Shown: positions 56,373 to 62,000 of the stretch, piece by piece | How positions within the stretch are numbered: position 1 is the first letter of the stretch | How the letters are laid out: each line of letters opens with the position of its first letter | Source: Glandiceps talaboti | Taxonomy: Eukaryota > Hemichordata > Enteropneusta > Spengelidae | DNA length: 62,000 nt | Reading direction: 5' to 3' | NCBI RefSeq assembly: GCF_964340395.1 | Contig: NC_135555.1 | Coordinates: forward strand, 4,850,501 to 4,912,500 | Notes under the pieces: generated by a model | What the model saw: only the letters and a program-made list of their open reading frames with translations | Told to the model about the DNA's origin: nothing | Databases searched by the model: none | Translations under genes and position numbers: made by a program

Positions 56373-59300
56373 ATGAAGCTGTTCTTGTTGACCGTATCGC
56401 TTGTGGTAGCGACTGTCTACAGTCACGATTCGCTGTACACGAGATCCTGTTACAACCCCGAGTTTAACAAGGGTATCGAAGGAGTCAGGTAATATACACG
56501 TAGGGGAAAAGAAGAAAAAATAATACCCGAAAATGTTTTAGTGTGACCAGCTTTTGTATCAATGAGTATTGTCCTGATCGCTTTGATATAATCACACCGA
56601 ATAACAAGACTTGTTTGACAAAATGTATATCATGTATGGAAGGGGGCAATGTTCGCCACTGTATAAATAATGTGAACTGTTTAGAAAAGGTCACATAAAC
56701 TTTGATCGAAATTGAAGAAACCCATAGCAGCAGCAGAAGAAGGAAATAAACCAGTTTTGGGTTGACCGCATAAACGTAACCATGATATAGGAAATTATTA
56801 ATATCTCGTTGATTACTCATAATCATATTAGGCATATAACTGTTTTAATGACCCTTCTCCAGGACATATCCAAGGCCTCACGAGTATTTGAATGTCAAAG
56901 ATCTACCAAAGTCATGGGACTGGCGTAACGTCAATGGTACTAGCTATGCAAGTACAACCAGGAACCAACATATACCGCAATACTGTGGGTCTTGTTGGGC
57001 TATGGGAAGTACTAGTGCAATGGCAGGTGCGTGTACTCTTGAAAGAGAAACAGATACCAGAGCTGAGAAAAAAATCTAAAATTTTAACTTTGCCTAGTCT
57101 GTGCTTATTATATATTCCGTGGTGGGAGTATGTCGTTATTGTGACATTATAGCAAAGTCCTTCTGAAGGACTTCTAGGTGACAGCCTAGATAACAACAAT
57201 GGTTTGGAGTGACAGTGATGTCATAGCTTTCGATAGTAAGAGTAGGACTCAGATGAAGTACCTTAGCTTGGGATCAGCCCACCACCTTGTGTAAACATTA
57301 CAGACACATTCTACAAGGGAACGGCCCATCGATTAAACCGTAATAAGCCCAACTTCGACTGAAGATAGACATACAGCCATTTAGATAGAATGCAACTACA
57401 CGAGTCTTTCAATTTTAATACTTTATTTATAATTATACTCTGTATTATTTCATTTTTGGACCAAAACCACACACCCGTACTAAACTATTTTAATTTGTAT
57501 GAGAACCGTGTGTACAGTTTGAGTTTCACCTGCGTGTAAGCATGTGAGTGTTTGTTTGTCTGACTGTATGTGTGTTTGTTTTTGTATATTGATATGATTT
57601 GATTTGTATCGTGTCGTATCGTTGTCATGCTTTTTAGATCGTATCAACATCAAGCGTAAAGGAGTGTGGCCATCAGCCTATTTATCTGTACAGAATGTTA
57701 TAGATTGTGGCAATGCTGGTACCTGTGAAGGGGGTGGTGATTTGGGTGTGTATCAGTATGCCCATGATAAAGGCATACCAGATGAAACATGTAACAATTA
57801 CCAAGCAGTGGATCAACGTAAGTTCACGTCCATATTGTGTCTAGGATTGGGGTTAAACTCTGTATTGTGGTAACCCTTCGCTAGGTTAGATCGGCCATAG
57901 ATTTAAAACCCAGTGAGAATTTGTGGCCCGTTTCTGGCCGATGCTTCAAGAAAAGTCTAAATCTATGTTTAGCCTACTGTTGTGGAGTAATATATGTAAT
58001 CTTTACTGAGACGTTTTGAAAGTTGATTATCTGTAGGTCTGCGTAAACAGTCAAGAAATGAGAAATTATCTCCAAGAATCGCAGATTATAAATGTACCTG
58101 TATTGAAAATAAGTATCGTGTCTGGTCAGTCCGTTCCTAAACACTTCTGCATATGCCAATGACGTATGTTTTGATTCCAGCTTGCAATGACTTCAATCAG
58201 TGTGGTACGTGTACAACGTTTGGTCAGTGTGCTAAACTCAGCAATTACACTGTATGGAAGGTTGGTGATTTCGGTAGCGTCAGTGGACGGGATAAAATGA
58301 TGGCAGAGGTGTATCAAAATGGGCCAATCAGGTACTCTATTATAAATGAGATAAAATATGTGAATGACTAAAACAATTAAATGGATAAATAAATAAATAA
58401 ATAATCATATGCTTATTATAAAGTCATTTTAATCGATGGAAAGTTGTTGGGAATTTGTGTTGATAATCCCACTTCAAGTTATCCTAACTTCTCTATGAGA
58501 TGTAGGTCTAATATTATTAGAATACGATACGATAGGACTCTCGAATATACACAATATCTTTATCTCTAAGTGGTTCAAATAACTCTGTATATGTTGGCAT
58601 TATTTAAGTTTGAAAATTACCGAATGCACCCTTTGTTCCTCTGCACAGCTGTGGTATTGACGCCACGACAGCATTGCATTCCTACACAGGCGGTGTATAC
58701 TCGGAATATAACCCAACACCAGGGGTACGTATATACATTGTAGTAAACCACATGCCTCGCTCTTTACGGCACCGTCCAAGCCCGCTAAAGAGACTTTGTT
58801 TGCTTCAGCAGAAATGCGTGCTAAAGCTTGCGAGGACGATATCATATATCAATATTACAAAGTGTTTTGGGATCTAGACGGAATATGAATGATATGTGAA
58901 AGAAGTAAACAGACCACAAAACGATAACCAGCAAATGAATATATTTACGAAGTTGGTTTGATAAGTAATATAAAAATGATACATGATATATAAGGGTCGA
59001 TCCTCTATGATGTGTGAATATTGGATGATGTGCGAGGAACTTCGCACTATATGTGTAATTTAATTGGTGTGCACGCAACCTTTCATAGTGACATGTTACT
59101 AAAGGTACATGTACTTTTAAGCTAGGGACGAACGCTATCGTATGTAAAACAACACGAACCTACTCTTGAGGGCGCTATCGCATTGATCTGTATGTGTGAC
59201 TTTATTAGCATAATGACGCCTAAAAATATATATTCATGCAACTTATTACTGTTAGGTTTTAAAAGAATTTCTTGTCACGAATGATTAATTGTTGAAGATT

Positions 59301-60220
59301 TTACCGAGAAATTTCAGCGTCAAAATTTACCAGCCAACACTGGAAGTATGCATGCATGATACGTTTTGACCATCGACGGGTGAGAAGAGTTGTAGCAATC
59401 ATTCTTACTATTTCATGTACCATTTCCACTTTACACTCCAGATCAACCATATCCTGTCAGTAGCTGGGTGGGGAGTTGATGAAACCGGAGTTGAATACTG
59501 GATAGTCAGAAATTCATGGGGACAACCATGGGTAAGAAATATACGTACTGTACGACATCTTTAAAATACTAAATCCTGACTTGTCAAGGAAAGGTTGACC
59601 GTTTCCAGGGTTAGAGAATTAAAATATGAAGCCCGCCCCTTGCGGTCGGAATATAAGAGAGATTACCTCGATGACTTGACTTTTCATAGTTGTTTCAGTT
59701 TCGTTTGAAAGCAGTTTTAAGATTACACATGCCGAACATGAAGTACACAGAAAGAATGAACTCTCCATTCACATAAGAATTTATCATTGTTACAATAATT
59801 TGAACACTTTCAAAGTAAGAGCATATTCTGTATACAGTAGACATTCAAGATGAAAGAAGAAGAAAAACATCACGAGGAGACTTACTTTATATTAATTATT
59901 TTCAAATCCCAATAAGTATATGTTATTTGCACAGACGCTGTATGTATTGTATTTAGTATGTTTCTAAGGGTCTGACTCTCATGAACTTTCACCATATTCA
60001 CAAAGAATCATCAGTCCAAGAAAATCCACAATTTGAAATCAATTTCTGACAGCAAAAATGACGATTTTCATTGTTTCGTCTTAACATTACCATCGTTGCA
60101 TTACAGGGTGAACAAGGCTGGCTTCGCATCGTTACCAGCACATACAAGGGAGGACAAGGCGATGACTACAACCTGGGTATTGAAAGCGGTTGTGCATATG
60201 CAGATCCTATTGTGTCTTGA
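56373..60220 (+). CDS. CTSZ: Cathepsin Z (cathepsin X), papain-family carboxypeptidase, 7 exons
   Basis: Exons 56373-56488, 56863-57026, 57638-57817, 58181-58331, 58649-58724, 59442-59531 and 60107-60220 join in phase to 296 residues (human CTSZ has 303). It is a lysosomal cysteine protease that removes single residues from C-termini. A signal peptide ([17 protein letters not shown]) precedes the very short propeptide typical of this enzyme, with its conserved Cys (RSCYNP) and TYPRPHEYL. The mature enzyme begins near [12 protein letters not shown]. The HIP mini-loop that gives carboxypeptidase specificity directly precedes the catalytic Cys ([12 protein letters not shown]). Also seen: [29 protein letters not shown], catalytic His in [11 protein letters not shown] and Asn in VRNSWG, and the end ADPIVS. 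The RGD of the human propeptide is absent. The start codon is in good context (CACCATGA). All catalytic residues are intact. Confidence 0.97.
57027..57637 (+). other. Cathepsin Z intron 2
   Basis: A 611-bp intron, AT-rich, no element recognised. Confidence 0.75.
57818..60106 (+). other. Cathepsin Z introns 3-6
   Basis: Introns 57818-58180, 58332-58648, 58725-59441 and 59532-60106. A short (AAAT)n lies at about 58383-58402. Nothing else recognised. Confidence 0.75.
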
Positions 60221-60389
60221 GACGCTATGTAACGACAACAATCGTGAGACTTTGAATATTGCTTTAAACAGAAATCAATTTTATTGAAAAAATTATACAC
60301 CAACAATATTCAAATATGCCAATCAAAAAATCCGGCCATCCTTTCCATAAATAGACTTCAGCAATGATTTACATTTGAAAATTAAAATG

Positions 60390-60460
60390 AACGAACGAAC
60401 GAACAAACAAACAAACAAACAAACAAATAAACAAACAAACAAAAGCTTATAAATAAATAA
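60390..60460. repeat. (GAAC)/(AAAC)n tract with AATAAA signals
   Basis: GAAC units turn into AAAC units. AATAAA occurs at 60426-60431 and 60452-60457, about 205-235 nt after the cathepsin Z stop, the nearest polyadenylation-signal candidates seen. Confidence 0.6.
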
Positions 60461-62000
60461 TAATAAGATAAACGGATTGTGTTATATTTTCGATTATGCG
60501 CGACATTTACCGTCATTAATAATCAAGTTGCTAGTCTTTTAAAGGTGAAAGGTACTTTTATACGATAATTTTCCTTGCAAGATTTGCTTTATATGTAGTT
60601 CTATGAAATGAAGAACTTAATCAAATGTTTGAATTGTCATACAGCTTTTCATCTTCGCGTTATCGATGTTAACCCGTTCCTCCACTAGTCTCAATGAATA
60701 GCGCCCTCTGTCAACTGTCTTTTTGAATTTCAGATTATTTCCATTACTTTCACCTTATAGAGTAGTTGTTCCTTTTTTCTGTTAGTGCTGAATTTCCAGC
60801 CCTCTACCGCCACCATGTGCAATATACAACATTGTTAGCCATTTACATCATATCATGAACTGTATGAATATATGTTTGTTATCAATTTCAAAGTGGGTCT
60901 ATTTCTGGTTGAGTTGCTAGACTCGTTACAGCTGCACACAGCTACTCGTCACTGTTCTTATACGTTCGTATATTGGTGTGAACTAACAGTTATTTGAAAA
61001 TAAAACACAGTGTAAATTTTGATAACCGTTTTATTACTAGTCTTTTAAGTTAACTGCCGCCACAAACATTCAAGATGTATCTATAAATTCGTACAACACC
61101 ACACTTTAAAGTTTAATTTGCGGTATTTGAATGAGACGAGCCTGGATACAATGAAGACAGTCAGCCAATTATCTCGGCCAGATAAAATACTCTAGATATC
61201 TCAACAGTTCGTAGAACTTCAAATCATGATGATTCTAACTTGCTTCTAAATTTTCCAGGGAATAACTGTACAACAGAAAGGCGCGATCGATTTCCTAAAT
61301 ATTGGCATTTTGGTTGACTGTAGTCAATCTGGTGAAGCAGAATTTAGTATTTCACTTCACTTTGTGCTTCATATTTACGGCATGAATTTATCAATCTCAT
61401 ACTGGGACAATATTTTGACCGAAAAACACAACTATCTGTTTCTAAGTGTGAAAGTTCAGTAAACTACACAACCCCCGCCCGTGCACCGACGAACAAATTT
61501 CGCTTCTTGTGGTTTGAGAGGAGTAATCAGTGTGTGAGCGCTCTCAATTGACAGACTCACGCTACTTTTGTTGATTTTGCGTACGACGCTGACGAAGTAT
61601 GAAGCAAGATTAACCACCGTCATAAAATTATAGGCTGTGACCTTTTAAGAAGATATGTACATGGAAGGAAGAAGCTAGACTCACTTTTTTTACATAAAGT
61701 TATAACTGAAAACCATGAAGTCACTGACTGTACGTTTAGCGACAGAGCAAAATAACGAAACCCGAATCAAAATGTCGTCAGTTTCGACAGAAATGCAAGA
61801 CCCAAGAGCCTAGCCAAACTGCCCAGCCCTAGTGCCCATTCTAAATCTATAGTAGCCCTGTCCAGGTTTTAGGATATGTCCAAATAGATGTGCATAAATA
61901 CACACAAACTTCATACGAAACATTTATTTTGATTCGTGTTTTGAAATGAGTGGTCATGACAGTTTTATATGTGTGTATTTTTACTACGATATTGATGTCA
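60461..62000. other. Intergenic, downstream of cathepsin Z
   Basis: No supported gene, RNA or repeat. No long open frame on either strand. Confidence 0.6.

Overview
This is intron-rich, AT-rich animal nuclear DNA. GT-AG introns of 0.2-5 kb, AATAAA signals, a tRNA-derived SINE, TIR elements and many microsatellites all fit a metazoan. The protein set (a CD109-like thioester protein, alpha-L-fucosidase, cathepsin Z, a peptide-type GPCR) and the repeat style suggest an invertebrate, perhaps a deuterostome such as a hemichordate or cephalochordate. The species cannot be fixed from the sequence alone.

Layout. (1) 1-22,692: the 3' part of a plus-strand CD109/alpha-2-macroglobulin-family gene. Sixteen exons join in frame and encode about 830 residues, from just before the post-bait macroglobulin domain to a GPI-anchor-like hydrophobic tail. 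The 5' exons lie outside the window. Its introns carry a SINE, local duplications, microsatellites and a very large 45-bp minisatellite (14.8-18.5 kb, about 83 units). Its probable 3'UTR contains a ~150-bp-arm inverted repeat. (2) 22.7-40.9 kb: no supported gene. It holds TIR/MITE-like elements, a 2.1-kb TIR element inserted in a C-rich tandem repeat, minisatellites and long CT, GT, GA, GACA and TA/TGTA tracts. (3) 40,907-42,406: an intronless class A GPCR of 499 aa. (4) 42.4-48.7 kb: intergenic, with degraded repeats. (5) 48,741-54,987: alpha-L-fucosidase, nine exons, 513 aa. (6) 56,373-60,220: cathepsin Z (X), seven exons, 296 aa. (7) 60.2-62 kb: no gene seen.

All four genes are on the plus strand. 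The last two encode lysosomal hydrolases about 1.4 kb apart, a possible functional neighbourhood. The CD109-like protein would be a cell-surface or secreted thioester protein of innate immunity or protease control. The GPCR is probably a neuropeptide receptor with no evident link to its neighbours. All exon junctions were assembled by eye from reading frame, GT/AG sites and family knowledge; no database search was made.
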